A stretch of 62,152 nucleotides of DNA from Kiritimatiellia bacterium (GCA_017427485.1 JAFRSR010000387.1:1-62152); one strand, 5' to 3'; shown: positions 1-9,601, counted from the stretch's first letter. Notes: generated by a model from the letters alone, not told the origin. Made by a program: numbers and translations.

Positions 1-307
1 CATGCGCCGCCTTCCAGACGACGGGCAGCTCCGCCGACATGCCTCCGTCGCGGTCGTCCAGCGCGAAGCTCTCCGCCTGCACGTAGTCGCCCGGCGCGAG
101 CACGATCTCCACGGACTCCGCCGGGGATATCTGCGACGCCTGGCGCGCCGCGCGCACGGCGTCGCGCGCCGCCGCGAGCGTGGCGAACGGCTTCGCGAAC
201 GAGCCGTCGCCCCCCGGCGCCGCCTTCGGATCGACATGGAAAACAGCCGCACTGGCGGCCAGCGCCCCCGCGACGTAGGCCACCGCACTCAGTCCCGTCC
301 TGTTCAT
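1..307 (-). CDS. Partial secreted parallel beta-helix protein (N-terminus only)
   Basis: The reading frame opens with ATG at 307 and runs off the left edge of the window, so about 102 residues are visible. It begins MNRTGLSAVAYVAGALAAS, a signal peptide ending near an ASA-A site. After it come DPKAAPGGDGSFAKPFATL and a run of AAARDAVRAAR, which is the usual entry into right-handed beta-helix (pectate-lyase-like) proteins: a GDGS-x-x-x-PF-x-T-L segment and an alpha-helical cap before the first rung (IVLAPGDYV). An AGGAG ribosome site lies about 8 nt upstream. The gap to the upstream oxidoreductase gene is only 10 nt, so the two are probably cotranscribed. The substrate cannot be told from this fragment. 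Confidence 0.75.
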   Translation of the reverse strand, partial: MNRTGLSAVAYVAGALAASAAVFHVDPKAAPGGDGSFAKPFATLAAARDAVRAARQASQISPAESVEIVLAPGDYVQAESFALDDRDGGMSAELPVVWKAAH

Positions 308-317
308 GTGAATGCTC

Positions 318-1487
318 CTATGCGCCGCTGGCCATGAGCGTGACCTTGTGGACCGCGATGTCGTGGTCGTAGAGGTCGGGATTGGGGGTGACGCCGCGCA
401 CGATGTCCGCCAGTTCCTTCAGCTGGTCGGCATAGCGGTCCTTCTGCACGCCGCAGTTGACGACATGCGTGCCCTTCTTGTAGCCGGGCACGTCGTGCGC
501 GAGGCGCAGCTCCAACGTGGTGGGCTTGCCGTCAAAGCGCTCGATCGGACGCAGGTCCACGGCGCCCTTCGTTCCCTGGATGCGCAGGAGGCGGCTGCAG
601 CACGCGGCCTTGCGCGTGGTGCGCAGCATCACGGTGGCGTTCCCCCACTCCAACACGCTCACGCAGTGCGTGGCCGAGCCCGCGGGGTCGCCGGGGGCCG
701 GCATCTTCACGACGTGCGCGCGCGTGGGCATGCCCTTCATCATCGGGTAGATGAAGTCCACGAGGTGGCAGCCGAGGTTGTACATCTGGCCGCCCTTGAA
801 GGAGGCGATGTAGGCGGGATAGACGTCGCTGCCGTAGTTGTGGTCCATGTCCGCCTCAACGTTGAGGATCTCGCCGAGCCAGCCGTCCTTCACGATCTTC
901 TGGCAGAATTTGATCGCGGGATTGACGCGGAACATATAGCCCATCTGGAGCGGGATGCCGCGAATCTTGCAGAACTTGACGAGCGCCTCGTACTGGGCGA
1001 ACTTCTGCCCGGCCGGCTTGTCCATGTGCATCGCGAGGCCGTGCTTCGCGCACTTCCAGGCGATGCCGGGAAGGTCGTCGTTCGTCACCTCCACGAACAC
1101 GCACTGGATCTCCGACTTGGCGGCCATGGCCCACACCTGCTCGGGCGTGAGGCGCGGCACGCCGTCGTACAGCTTGAAGCCGCGCTTCTCGGCGAGCGTC
1201 TTCGACGAGAGGTCGTCCACGATGCCGACGAGCTCGTAGTCGTTGGGCAGTTTCTTCACCGACTTGAACTTGCCGTCCGCGTGCTCGTGGCGCATGCCCC
1301 ATTGCACCACGCGCACCTTCTTCACGTCGGGAAACGGCTTCCACTTGATCACGGGCGTCGCGGACGTCACCGCGTCCACCTTCTTCGGCGCGTCCTTCGG
1401 CGCGGCCTTCGGCTCCGCCGTGGCGCAGCCGGCCGTCGCGAACGCGGCGGCACCCGATGCCAGCTTGATGAATTCTTTACGGTTCAT
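318..1487 (-). CDS. Exported Gfo/Idh/MocA-family oxidoreductase
   Basis: 389 residues. The N-terminus MNRKEFIKLASGAAAFATAG followed by Cys resembles a Tat signal (NRKEF variant) ending in a lipobox-like site. After a Lys/Pro-rich linker, a Rossmann NAD(P)-binding domain starts near residue 58, but the usual G-x-G-x-x-G loop is degenerate (VVQWGMRHEH). The family's conserved lysine motif appears as MDKPAGQ. The C-terminal half fits the family alpha/beta substrate domain. Homologues oxidise or epimerise sugars and cyclitols. Export is common for PVC members, but the cofactor source outside the cytoplasm is unknown. AAAGGA lies 7 nt before the ATG, and a strong promoter sits at 1533-1561. The downstream gene follows after 10 nt. 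Confidence 0.85.
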   Translation of the reverse strand: MNRKEFIKLASGAAAFATAGCATAEPKAAPKDAPKKVDAVTSATPVIKWKPFPDVKKVRVVQWGMRHEHADGKFKSVKKLPNDYELVGIVDDLSSKTLAEKRGFKLYDGVPRLTPEQVWAMAAKSEIQCVFVEVTNDDLPGIAWKCAKHGLAMHMDKPAGQKFAQYEALVKFCKIRGIPLQMGYMFRVNPAIKFCQKIVKDGWLGEILNVEADMDHNYGSDVYPAYIASFKGGQMYNLGCHLVDFIYPMMKGMPTRAHVVKMPAPGDPAGSATHCVSVLEWGNATVMLRTTRKAACCSRLLRIQGTKGAVDLRPIERFDGKPTTLELRLAHDVPGYKKGTHVVNCGVQKDRYADQLKELADIVRGVTPNPDLYDHDIAVHKVTLMASGA

Positions 1488-1532
1488 GGTTGTTCCTTTC
1501 TGAGAACGGATAAAGTGGCTTTGACGGCTGTC

Positions 1533-1561
1533 ATTATACCATTTGCCGCCGACGCCGTAAA
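1533..1561 (-). promoter_or_regulatory. Sigma-70-type promoter for the oxidoreductase gene
   Basis: On the minus strand, -35 TTTACG (1561-1556), a 17-bp spacer and -10 TATAAT (1538-1533), preceded by TGG (extended -10). The block from CTGGCTTTACGGCG through TATAATGAC is almost identical to the promoter at 19340-19368. Confidence 0.8.
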
Positions 1562-1584
1562 GCCAGCAGCGCGCGCTGGCACTT

Positions 1585-3906
1585 CTACTCCACGCGCTCG
1601 ATCTTGATGCAGTCGAGGTAGGCGCCGTCGTGCGCGGGTGATTGGGACATCTTCTTCTTGTCGTAGGTGCCGGGGCCGAACCAGAAGGAGTGACTTTCCG
1701 CCGGACACCACGTGGTGATCGGATACCACTGGTAGCCGTCCTTCACGGCGGCGACCTGCGGGGCGCAGCCACGACCGGCGTCGCGCCTGTTCTTGTAGTC
1801 GTACACGCCCGACCAGAACGCCTGCCCCTTGCCGTCCTTCTTCTTCTCCACGCGCACCCGCGCGCAGACCCGGTACTTCGCGCCTGGGTCGTAGACGACG
1901 GACGACATGTCGAGCATCACGCACCATTCGTAATGCGACGGGAAGAGCTTGTACGTCCAGCCGTCGTTCGCCTGCGGATCCTTGATCCGCTCGCCCCACT
2001 TGCCAGGATTCGCCAGCTTCAGCTGCGCCTCCTCGATGATTACTGAATCCGCCGCTTTCGGCATCGGAGGCTCGGCGGCGGCGAGATCGTGCCATTCCTT
2101 CTTGCGCTTTTGGGACGTCGACTCGCCCTCCGCCAGACGGATGCCGCCCGCGAAGGCATCCAGCTCGATCAAGCGCTTCGCCAATTCCCGCTTGGCCGCG
2201 ACCTCCGCCAACGCCGGCGCCACGTCGCGGGCAACACACGCCACGGGCCGGCCGCCGCGCTTCCGCATGAACTGGGCGTACAATACCGGGAAGCGTCCAA
2301 TCCGCACGTTCCGCCGGATCGTCTCGGGTTCGCCCTTCACGGCGTCCTCCGCGAGGTCCCAGAGCAGCTGCGCGCGGTCGTAGAACTCGTCGGGGATCAC
2401 CTTGCTCGCCACGTTGGCGAAACAGCCGAGCGGATGTTTCGCCGGATCGCGGTAGAACGAATGGAGCGCGTCGAAGTACAGGCGCACGTACGACGCCCCC
2501 TTGCCGTAGAAGCCGGAGAAGAAGTCCTGCAGCAGCTCCTCCTGCGGGAGTTCGGTGTTCCACATCCACTTCGCCTGAAGCCACGCCTTGAGTTCGGCGA
2601 ACTCGGCGTACTGCCCCTGGTAGGCGCCCTCCTCGTAGATGTAGCTCACCTGGTTCTCGCGGAAGAAGCGGAGGTTGTCCTGCAGCCCCAGCACGTTGGG
2701 GAACGGGGCCGCGTAGTGGGCGAAGTCCGTGCAGTAGTCCCAGATGTACACCTGCTTGCAGATCGCCCCCCAGCCCTTGATGTCGTCCATGAACTTGACG
2801 TTCTCCTTGTAGGCGCTCTTCGGGATCGCGTGCGAGAAATCGCACTCGATGGTGCAGAGGCAGGGCATCACGTTCGCACGCGGCTTGATGTGCTTCGGCG
2901 GCTTGCGCGTGTACTGGTAGGCGAGCGTCTCGACGATCACGTCGGGGAACTCCTTCTCGACGGCCTCGGCGATCTGGTTGATGAAGGCGATCATCGTGCC
3001 GGCGTGCGACTCCTCGCGGTCGTCAATCTCCTTGCACTTCGGGCAGGTGCAGTAGTTGTACCAGTCGTTCTGGCTGATGCCGTAGAAGGCGGCGCCGGGG
3101 TCCTTGCGGATGCGCGCGAGGACGTTGGAGGTGACGATGCGCAGGACGTCCGGGTTCGTGAGGCAGAGCTGCGTGCGGTCCTTCAGGCGCTTTCCGTTCA
3201 CCTCGCTGAAGTATTCGGGGTGCTGATCGAAATACTTGGCGGGCGGACAGAGCAGGTTGAACGTGTGGCAGGAATGCAGTCCGCCGCCGTAGCGGTACGG
3301 CGTGCCGCCGTGCTTCGCCTTGAACGACATCCACTCGCCGCCGTTCACGCGGTTGCGGCAGGCGAAGTCCGGATTGCGGATCATGTCCGCCCAGAATGGC
3401 TCGCGCATCAGAAAGGCGGGTTTCTGCGTGTCGTTGAGCGCGTCTGGCACGGAGAACGTCTCGACGGACGGCACCTTCTCGCACCAGCTGGAGTACCAGC
3501 GGCAGCCGCCGTACCGTTCCAGCAATTCGTAAACGCCATACAGAACGCCGCTGTCGCTTCCCGCCTCCACCAGCAGGCGGTTCCCCTTCACGGCAAGATG
3601 GAAAGCGTCGCGCGGCAGGTCCTTGCGGGACTTCGAAAGGATGACGGCGTTTTTCCCGTCGACCGGAGCGGACACGACCGGCAGCTCAACGCCGGTCATG
3701 CGCTTCGTGAAGTTCTGCAGTTCCTGCGCCGCGTAGTTTTCCGCCTCGGACGGCGCGGACGGCAACACGATCACGCAGTTCGCGGGCTGTCCGCGCTGCG
3801 CGATGACGAACGGCGCCGCAGGCGCGTAAATAGCACCTGCCACGATGGGTACGAGAAAAACGAATCGCCGGAAAAGACGAGAAATCATCAAAGGTTTTGT
3901 TTCCAT
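1585..3906 (-). CDS. Secreted DUF4838-family glycoside-hydrolase-like protein
   Basis: 773 residues from the ATG at 3906 (METKPLMISRLFRRF). A second ATG six codons later is possible. A signal peptide (LFRRFVFLVPIVAGAIYAPA) is followed by the DUF4838 N-terminal pattern: FVIAQ, then SAPSEAENYAAQELQNFT and a GVLYGVYELLE segment like the alpha-glucuronidase (GH67) N-terminal domain. The central region carries a long DUF4838 core (LCLTNPDVL, NDWYNYCTCPKC with paired cysteines, AYQYTRKPP). The last ~150 residues look like an added beta-sandwich. DUF4838 proteins are believed to act on acidic or complex glycans, but the exact substrate is unproven. No clear promoter was seen, and about 230 nt separate it from the ATPase gene upstream. 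Confidence 0.8.
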   Translation of the reverse strand: METKPLMISRLFRRFVFLVPIVAGAIYAPAAPFVIAQRGQPANCVIVLPSAPSEAENYAAQELQNFTKRMTGVELPVVSAPVDGKNAVILSKSRKDLPRDAFHLAVKGNRLLVEAGSDSGVLYGVYELLERYGGCRWYSSWCEKVPSVETFSVPDALNDTQKPAFLMREPFWADMIRNPDFACRNRVNGGEWMSFKAKHGGTPYRYGGGLHSCHTFNLLCPPAKYFDQHPEYFSEVNGKRLKDRTQLCLTNPDVLRIVTSNVLARIRKDPGAAFYGISQNDWYNYCTCPKCKEIDDREESHAGTMIAFINQIAEAVEKEFPDVIVETLAYQYTRKPPKHIKPRANVMPCLCTIECDFSHAIPKSAYKENVKFMDDIKGWGAICKQVYIWDYCTDFAHYAAPFPNVLGLQDNLRFFRENQVSYIYEEGAYQGQYAEFAELKAWLQAKWMWNTELPQEELLQDFFSGFYGKGASYVRLYFDALHSFYRDPAKHPLGCFANVASKVIPDEFYDRAQLLWDLAEDAVKGEPETIRRNVRIGRFPVLYAQFMRKRGGRPVACVARDVAPALAEVAAKRELAKRLIELDAFAGGIRLAEGESTSQKRKKEWHDLAAAEPPMPKAADSVIIEEAQLKLANPGKWGERIKDPQANDGWTYKLFPSHYEWCVMLDMSSVVYDPGAKYRVCARVRVEKKKDGKGQAFWSGVYDYKNRRDAGRGCAPQVAAVKDGYQWYPITTWCPAESHSFWFGPGTYDKKKMSQSPAHDGAYLDCIKIERVE

Positions 3907-4136
3907 TTGTTTCTTGAGGCAGTTGCAAAATCCCTCTTCCGCACCATTCGCGAGCCAAGCCACGCGGCTTGAAGAAACCCGCAGAAACCACCTTGCGCGT
4001 CGGAAAGATTCAGCGCGTCAATTATGCCAAATCCGCCCCCCTTGCACAAGAAGGAAAACGAAAGAAGAAAACGGGAAACACACAGCCTCGTCGAAGCCGC
4101 GCTGCAACTGCCTCCATAATCTCGCCGCGGTCCCAA

Positions 4137-5273
4137 TCAAAGAAGCGGACGACTAGTAGCATCTCCAATCCGACGGAGATACTCTGCCAGAAGATAGTCG
4201 TAGACGATGTATCCTGACTGAGAGCGATAGACGAGATCGTGCTCGATAAGCCCCGGCAAGGCGGCGCGGACCGACGACGGCGCGACAAGGCCATGGCGCG
4301 AGAGGAAGGCTCCCGCCGTTATCTCGGAAACGGTTCCCTCCGCAGCAATCGCCTTGAGCAAGGTCCGCCCCACATCCGTCTGCGATTCCATGAGATCGTG
4401 AAACGTCATTGCCCGGTCCTCGACCAATCCGTCAACCGCATCCTCCACGTCGCGGTCCGCCTCCAATCCACCGCCTTCGCTCCAAATGCGATTCAGGACA
4501 CTTTGCACATACCACGTCACGCCCTCGAATCGATGGTAGAGTCTTGAAAACACCTCGGGCGAGAAGGCGCGCTTCGCATCCGTGAAGAACTTTTCCGCAA
4601 ATGGAGAGTAGGCCTCGACCGGTATCACGTCCAGCGAAAGGATATCCGTTGATTGGTAGAACGGACGACGGGGCGACGTGAACATTTCGCCCATCAAGTG
4701 GTGGCGCGATCCGGCAAAAATGAAATTGGCGTTCTCAAGAAACTGTATGTAACTCCTCAGAAGCGCCTCGGTCCCCTTCTCGGGATACTCGAGGATTTGC
4801 TGGAACTCGTCAATGGCCACGACAACGCGCTTTTCCTTCGAGGCCAGGTAGTCAAATGCGCCCTTCAGCGTCGTTTCCACATGTGCCTTCTCCACTGAAA
4901 AGGAAAACGTCACGCCGCCCAAGCCATCCGGCGTAGCCGTGGGGCGTACGGCGCGGAAGAAACGGCCAATCGCCGCAAACGCCTTATCTGCCACCGTGTC
5001 CAGAGCGCCCAGAACGGCCGCCGCGAACATCTGCGTGAATTCCTGGAGATTCATCGTGGAATAAATGTCGACATACACCGGGACGACATCTTGCGGCAGA
5101 TAGTGGAAGATGTTTCGGACAAGCCCCGTCTTCCCATAGCGCCTTGGCGCCATGAGCGTCACATTCCGCTCGTTCGTCAATGCGGAAACGACCTTCCGCG
5201 TCTCTTTTTCTCGGTCGCAGAAGTACTCTGGACCGCGATAGCCACGAACGATAAATGGATTTGTCGGTTTCAT
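4137..5273 (-). CDS. AAA+ ATPase with C-terminal winged-helix-like region
   Basis: 378 residues. Walker A is APRRYGKTGLV (near residue 43), Walker B is VVVAIDEFQQI (near residue 150), and FAGSRHHL follows as a sensor-type motif. This is the archaeal-ATPase/STAND-like family (PF01637 type). The C-terminal ~100 residues (LLKAIAAEGTVSEITAGAFL onward) look like a winged helix. Members are often stand-alone ATPases of unknown role in defence or mobile regions. The start at 5273 lies only 8 nt from TATAAT, so the mRNA is nearly leaderless. An exact 10-bp inverted repeat overlaps the -35 box, which would fit autoregulation (inference). Confidence 0.8.
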   Translation of the reverse strand: MKPTNPFIVRGYRGPEYFCDREKETRKVVSALTNERNVTLMAPRRYGKTGLVRNIFHYLPQDVVPVYVDIYSTMNLQEFTQMFAAAVLGALDTVADKAFAAIGRFFRAVRPTATPDGLGGVTFSFSVEKAHVETTLKGAFDYLASKEKRVVVAIDEFQQILEYPEKGTEALLRSYIQFLENANFIFAGSRHHLMGEMFTSPRRPFYQSTDILSLDVIPVEAYSPFAEKFFTDAKRAFSPEVFSRLYHRFEGVTWYVQSVLNRIWSEGGGLEADRDVEDAVDGLVEDRAMTFHDLMESQTDVGRTLLKAIAAEGTVSEITAGAFLSRHGLVAPSSVRAALPGLIEHDLVYRSQSGYIVYDYLLAEYLRRIGDATSRPLL

Positions 5274-5281
5274 TTGCGAGA

Positions 5282-5310
5282 ATTATACCACAATATCGTG
5301 ATGGCGTAAA
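5282..5310 (-). promoter_or_regulatory. Promoter of the AAA+ ATPase gene
   Basis: -35 TTTACG (5310-5305), 17-bp spacer, extended -10 TGG-TATAAT (5287-5282). The start codon follows 8 nt after the -10, leaving almost no leader. Confidence 0.75.
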
Positions 5311-5334
5311 GTACGTAGCGCAAATTACGCCATC
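5300..5334. promoter_or_regulatory. 10-bp perfect inverted repeat over the -35 (candidate operator)
   Basis: GATGGCGTAA (5300-5309) and TTACGCCATC (5325-5334) are exact inverted repeats separated by 15 nt. One half-site overlaps the -35 of the ATPase promoter. It could also act as a terminator-like hairpin, but there is no T-tract, so an operator is preferred. Confidence 0.5.
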
Positions 5335-5371
5335 AAACTCTGGCAAGACGAAATAATGATGAGATGCAACG

Positions 5372-8300
5372 TTAGCGGAAGATCAGGTTCGTGCCGGCGT
5401 GGATGACCGTGTAGGGAGAGACATCACGCGGCGCCGGCACGAGGAAGCGCGCCCGGTCGACCTGGTAGTTCGCGGTCCGCTCCGCCGCCGTCAGCACGCG
5501 GCCGTAGATGCGGAGGCTCGCGATGTACTGGTTCGCGCGGGTGAGCCCGATTTGCGCTTTCTGGTTGTGGTTGAACGTCGTACTGTAGTACCAGTTTTTC
5601 GGATTGTCGCTCACCCCGGTCGTGAAGAGGTCGTCGTTCACGCGCAACGACGAGTTCTTGCTATAGTCTCCCGCGTCGTAGACGAGCGAGTAGCTGGAGA
5701 GCGTACGAATCCGCGCGGCGGTGTTGTGGGGCGACGCCGTGTTCATTGTGTAGTACGCCGTGCGGTCGGCGGGATTGGCGTAGATGCCGAGGATCATGTA
5801 TCCGCCGCCGCCGCGGTAGCAGATGACGCAGTCGCCCCCCGCGTTCACGATGTCCGCGCGGCTGTTATTTGTCGTGTCAAACCCCTCGTCCGTCCGGCAG
5901 ACAATCTCCACCGTCTTGTTCGTGCAGTCCGCGAACTCGGCCAGCGTCACGGTCACCGCCGATCCCTTCGGCAACGCCAGCAGTCCGTCCGCGAAGGCGT
6001 GGGTGCGCGAGGAGAAGTTGAAGTCGTACGACCCCGCGAGGTCTTTCCAGACGGCGGCGCCGGCGACGTGCAGACCCGCCCCCGCGTTCTCGACCGCATC
6101 CCACTGCGCGACCAGCCCGTCCTGCACGTAGGCGGCAGCCCCCGGATCGGACACGAGGAAGAAACGGAAGCCGCCGGTCTCGACGCCCTCCGGGAACGCC
6201 ACGGTGGCGACGGAGGCCCCGGCCGGCGCAGAGCCGACGCGGACGGACTGCTGCCAGTCGTCCATCGATGCGCCCGCATCGCGCGCCCCGCTCGCGAGGT
6301 AAACCGCGCGGTCGCCGTCCACCGCCGTGAAGTGCAGCGTCGCCCCCGTCACCGCGGAGCCGGTGCGGATCTTGTCCACGGTGAACGGCACCGGCACCTT
6401 GATCAGCCCCGTCGCCGCCAAGTAGCCGCGTCCGCCCAGGTAGCGCGCCTGGTCGACGCTGAGATTGCGCCGGCGCTCGGCGATCGTGAGCACGCGGTCG
6501 TACAGTCGCACGGACGAGATGTACGCCTTCCCGCGGTCAAGCCCGATCTTCAAGTTGCTGTTGTGGGGGTAGTTGTTCTTGTCAATGTAAAAGCTCGCAG
6601 TCGTTCCCTGCGCAAAAAGCGAGTCGTTGACGTACAATGAGGATTGCGCGGCAGCCGGGTAGGCGTTGATCGAGAAGCTGTTGAACGAGGTGGCGTTCGC
6701 AATGGTGTTGTAGGGGGAATTCCGGTTGGGAATGTAGTACGCCCAGCGGTCTTCGCTGTTGACGAATATCGCGAGGATGATGTTGTTGCCGGCGCCGCGG
6801 TAGCAGACGAGGCCGTCATTGCCGACGTTGAGGATGGCGGAGCGTCCGGTCTGGGTGAAGTCGAAGTCGCTGTCCGTACGGCAGACGATTTCCGCCGTCC
6901 GGGCCGTGAAGGTCTTCAGCGTGGCCAGCGAGAGAGAGGGTTGCACGGCTCTTCCCAGGAACAGGTGGTCCTCGTTGAACGTCCAGCCGGCCGACGGCTT
7001 CGGGAAGGACGCCCCTCCCACGAGGTTCGTCCAGAAGGCCGAGTTGGCGTCGTGGAGATAGGGCCCCGCGTTGTCCTTCGCGTCCCAGAGTCCCACCAGT
7101 CCGTCGCGGACATAGTCGAACGTGTCGCAGTAGGAGCGGATGAAGAAGCGGACGCTGCCGCAGGACGTGCCGACGCCCTCCGGGAGGGCGACGCCGCTGA
7201 TGGACGTGGCGTTCGCGGGCACCGTGGCCGCCTCGCGCACGTGCTCCCAGGCGTCGATGTCCTCGCCTCCGTCCGTCCCGCCCCAGGCCACGTACAGCGT
7301 GCGCGCCTCGGGCCATGTGCCGAAGGTGAGGTCCACCACGGGCGTGCCGTTGGTGTGGAGCGTGTAGAGGAACGGCTCGACCACGCGGAATGTCAAGGTC
7401 GTGGAGCAGCCGTAGTAGTCGGAGGTGTCCGGCACGGACACATTGACCGTCCAGGTACCCTCCCCGAGGGCGGCGAGCTGCTCGGGCGTCAGGCTGGCGG
7501 CGGGCGTGCCGTAGGCGGATGCGCCCAGGGCGACGACGCCGGGGGCCTCGCCGCGGGTCCAGCGGAACTTGCTGAACGTCGGCGGCGCCGTCCATCCGTT
7601 GCGCGCCTTCGTGACGGTGAACGTGTAGTGGAGGTTGGTGGTGGATCCGTCGGACCACCGCGTCGTGGCCGGATCCGCGAGCGCGACCGTCACCGAATAG
7701 TCGCCGACCGCCGTCGCGTCCCCTTCCACCGACACGGTGTACGCGGGGTTGGCGGCAATCGCCGGAACGCGTGTCTGGCCGGTGTAGTGCATCGGCGGCG
7801 GCGGCGGGGGCAGCTGCACCTCGCCGGCGGCGAGAGGACGCAGCGTGCAGCTGGTCGCGCGGTGGTCGCTCAGCGACTGGTGGGGATGGATGGACACGTC
7901 CTCCATCGCGAACCCGCGCGCGAAGACGTTGTCGATCACGCCGGCGGAAAGGCCGCGCTGCGTCGTCTCGGCCGGGGTGTAGCCCGCGGCGGAGAAGAGC
8001 GCAGAGTCGTCCCACTTCGTCTGGGTGGTGCCGTCGGCGTTGTGGAGAATGGTGTTGAAGTCGCCCGCGATGACCACGCGGGAGTAGGCGGCGAAGTCGT
8101 CGATCAGGTCGCGGATCTGCTCCGCGCGGACGGTCTCGTCGGAGAAGTCGAGATGCGCCTGCACGAACCACGCCTCCTGGGCGTCGTCGATCGCCACCCG
8201 GTGCGCGAGGTAGTAGCGGTTCTGGTCGTGGTGCAGGAAGAAGTTCGTGACCGTCTCGACGATCTCGAAGCGTGACGTCGCGAAGGCGGCGTTGCAGTTG

Positions 8301-9601
8301 TATCCACTCGTCGGGCCGACGGACTCCACCGCGTAGCGCGAGAGGATGGCGTCGCGCGTCTTCACGGAGCCGTCGGAGGTGAAGTCCGCGCTGTATTCGC
8401 AGAACCCCATCCAGTCCGCAGCCATCGCGTCGAAGAAGGCGTTGTACGCCGCCGCCTTCGCCGCCGCGTCGGCCGGCGCGATGGTCGAGGTGCCATTCAA
8501 GCCCAGGCTGAAGTGGCCGATGTTCCAGTGCCCCACGCGGAAGGGAGCGAGCGCGGGCGCCGCGCCGAGCAGATGGGAGGCGGCCTGCGGCGGCTCCGCC
8601 CCGCGGAAGCGCACGGCGTCCACCCGTTCGTTGTGCCGCCGCTCGCCCGCGGTGAGCGCGCGGTCGTAGATGCGGATCGACGAGAACCACGTCGGTCCTC
8701 TGGTGAGGCCGATCATGGTGTTTTTCGTGTGCCCGAAACCCGATGTCGTGGTGTGCAGGCGGCCCTGTACTATGCCGCGCACGAAAAGGGCGTTGTTGAT
8801 GCGCATGTCGGAAGCGTCGAGGTCCTGCCGGAAGACGGCGGAGTAGGTCCGGTCCTGCTGCACGAGCGCCGCCGCGTCGAGGGGAGACTGCGGGTTGCCC
8901 ACGTAGTACGCCTGGCGCGAGGTGGGGTTGACGAAGATGGCGTGGACGTTCCAGCCGTCGCCGCGGTAGCAGATCACGCCGTCCATGCCGACGCTGACGA
9001 TGTCCACGCGCCCGTTGAGTCCCGCCGAGAGCTGGAGCGTGGAGTCGGTGCGCACGACCGTCTCCACGGTCTTGTCGGACGCGGCGGGCAGCGAGAACGG
9101 AACGGTCGCGCGCTTGCCGTAGGGGAGGTGTCCGCAGGTGTCCGTGAACGACAGGTCGGCGCAGGTGAAGTCGTTGGTGCTGGCAAGGTCCTTCCAGGTG
9201 GTGGTCGCCGCATCGTGCAGGCCACGCCCCGCGTTGTCGATGCCGTCCCACTGGGCGACAAGGCCGTCGGCGACGTACGAGGCGGAGTCGTAGCGGTCGA
9301 TCAGCACGAAGCGCGCGAGATGCGCGGCGGGGTCGTAGCCGGCGGGCAGGGCCACGTCGGCGGCGGCGGTGTCCGCGGCGGCCGTGCCGCAGGCGGCGAC
9401 GTTGTCCCAGCCGTTCGTGCCCCTGCCGGCGTCCGCCGCGCCCCACACGAGGTAGATGGTGCGCGCATACGGCACCGCGTCGAAGACGAGGTCCGCGCGC
9501 GTGCCGTTGACCGTCACCACGAAGTCGCCGCTCCCGGCAAACGCCGAGAGTGCCGCGCTTGCCGCAACCGCCACATACGCCACAAAGGTCAATTTCTTCA
9601 T
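5372..9601 (-). CDS. Giant secreted LamG-like protein with embedded endonuclease/exonuclease/phosphatase domain
   Basis: 1409 residues. Signal peptide MKKLTFVAYVAVAASAALSAFA. Three homologous modules of ~330 residues lie near 20-340, 740-1070 and 1080-1400. Each starts with a beta-domain (IYLVWGAADAG, LYVAWGGTDGG, VYLASGARDAG), then a concanavalin/LamG-like part opening with YVxDGLVxxWDxxxNAG. Between modules 1 and 2 is an EEP (DNase I-like) domain: GHWNIGHF, AHLDFS, VIAGDFNTIL and LSDHRA supply the expected metal and catalytic Asn/Asp/His residues. A bacterial Ig-like segment (YTGQ...DYSVTVAL) follows. The C-terminus is GTNLIFR-stop, a tag shared with four other secreted proteins here. It is probably surface-exposed; whether the EEP domain cuts nucleic acid, lipid or sugar phosphate is unknown. 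Confidence 0.8.
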   Translation of the reverse strand: MKKLTFVAYVAVAASAALSAFAGSGDFVVTVNGTRADLVFDAVPYARTIYLVWGAADAGRGTNGWDNVAACGTAAADTAAADVALPAGYDPAAHLARFVLIDRYDSASYVADGLVAQWDGIDNAGRGLHDAATTTWKDLASTNDFTCADLSFTDTCGHLPYGKRATVPFSLPAASDKTVETVVRTDSTLQLSAGLNGRVDIVSVGMDGVICYRGDGWNVHAIFVNPTSRQAYYVGNPQSPLDAAALVQQDRTYSAVFRQDLDASDMRINNALFVRGIVQGRLHTTTSGFGHTKNTMIGLTRGPTWFSSIRIYDRALTAGERRHNERVDAVRFRGAEPPQAASHLLGAAPALAPFRVGHWNIGHFSLGLNGTSTIAPADAAAKAAAYNAFFDAMAADWMGFCEYSADFTSDGSVKTRDAILSRYAVESVGPTSGYNCNAAFATSRFEIVETVTNFFLHHDQNRYYLAHRVAIDDAQEAWFVQAHLDFSDETVRAEQIRDLIDDFAAYSRVVIAGDFNTILHNADGTTQTKWDDSALFSAAGYTPAETTQRGLSAGVIDNVFARGFAMEDVSIHPHQSLSDHRATSCTLRPLAAGEVQLPPPPPPMHYTGQTRVPAIAANPAYTVSVEGDATAVGDYSVTVALADPATTRWSDGSTTNLHYTFTVTKARNGWTAPPTFSKFRWTRGEAPGVVALGASAYGTPAASLTPEQLAALGEGTWTVNVSVPDTSDYYGCSTTLTFRVVEPFLYTLHTNGTPVVDLTFGTWPEARTLYVAWGGTDGGEDIDAWEHVREAATVPANATSISGVALPEGVGTSCGSVRFFIRSYCDTFDYVRDGLVGLWDAKDNAGPYLHDANSAFWTNLVGGASFPKPSAGWTFNEDHLFLGRAVQPSLSLATLKTFTARTAEIVCRTDSDFDFTQTGRSAILNVGNDGLVCYRGAGNNIILAIFVNSEDRWAYYIPNRNSPYNTIANATSFNSFSINAYPAAAQSSLYVNDSLFAQGTTASFYIDKNNYPHNSNLKIGLDRGKAYISSVRLYDRVLTIAERRRNLSVDQARYLGGRGYLAATGLIKVPVPFTVDKIRTGSAVTGATLHFTAVDGDRAVYLASGARDAGASMDDWQQSVRVGSAPAGASVATVAFPEGVETGGFRFFLVSDPGAAAYVQDGLVAQWDAVENAGAGLHVAGAAVWKDLAGSYDFNFSSRTHAFADGLLALPKGSAVTVTLAEFADCTNKTVEIVCRTDEGFDTTNNSRADIVNAGGDCVICYRGGGGYMILGIYANPADRTAYYTMNTASPHNTAARIRTLSSYSLVYDAGDYSKNSSLRVNDDLFTTGVSDNPKNWYYSTTFNHNQKAQIGLTRANQYIASLRIYGRVLTAAERTANYQVDRARFLVPAPRDVSPYTVIHAGTNLIFR

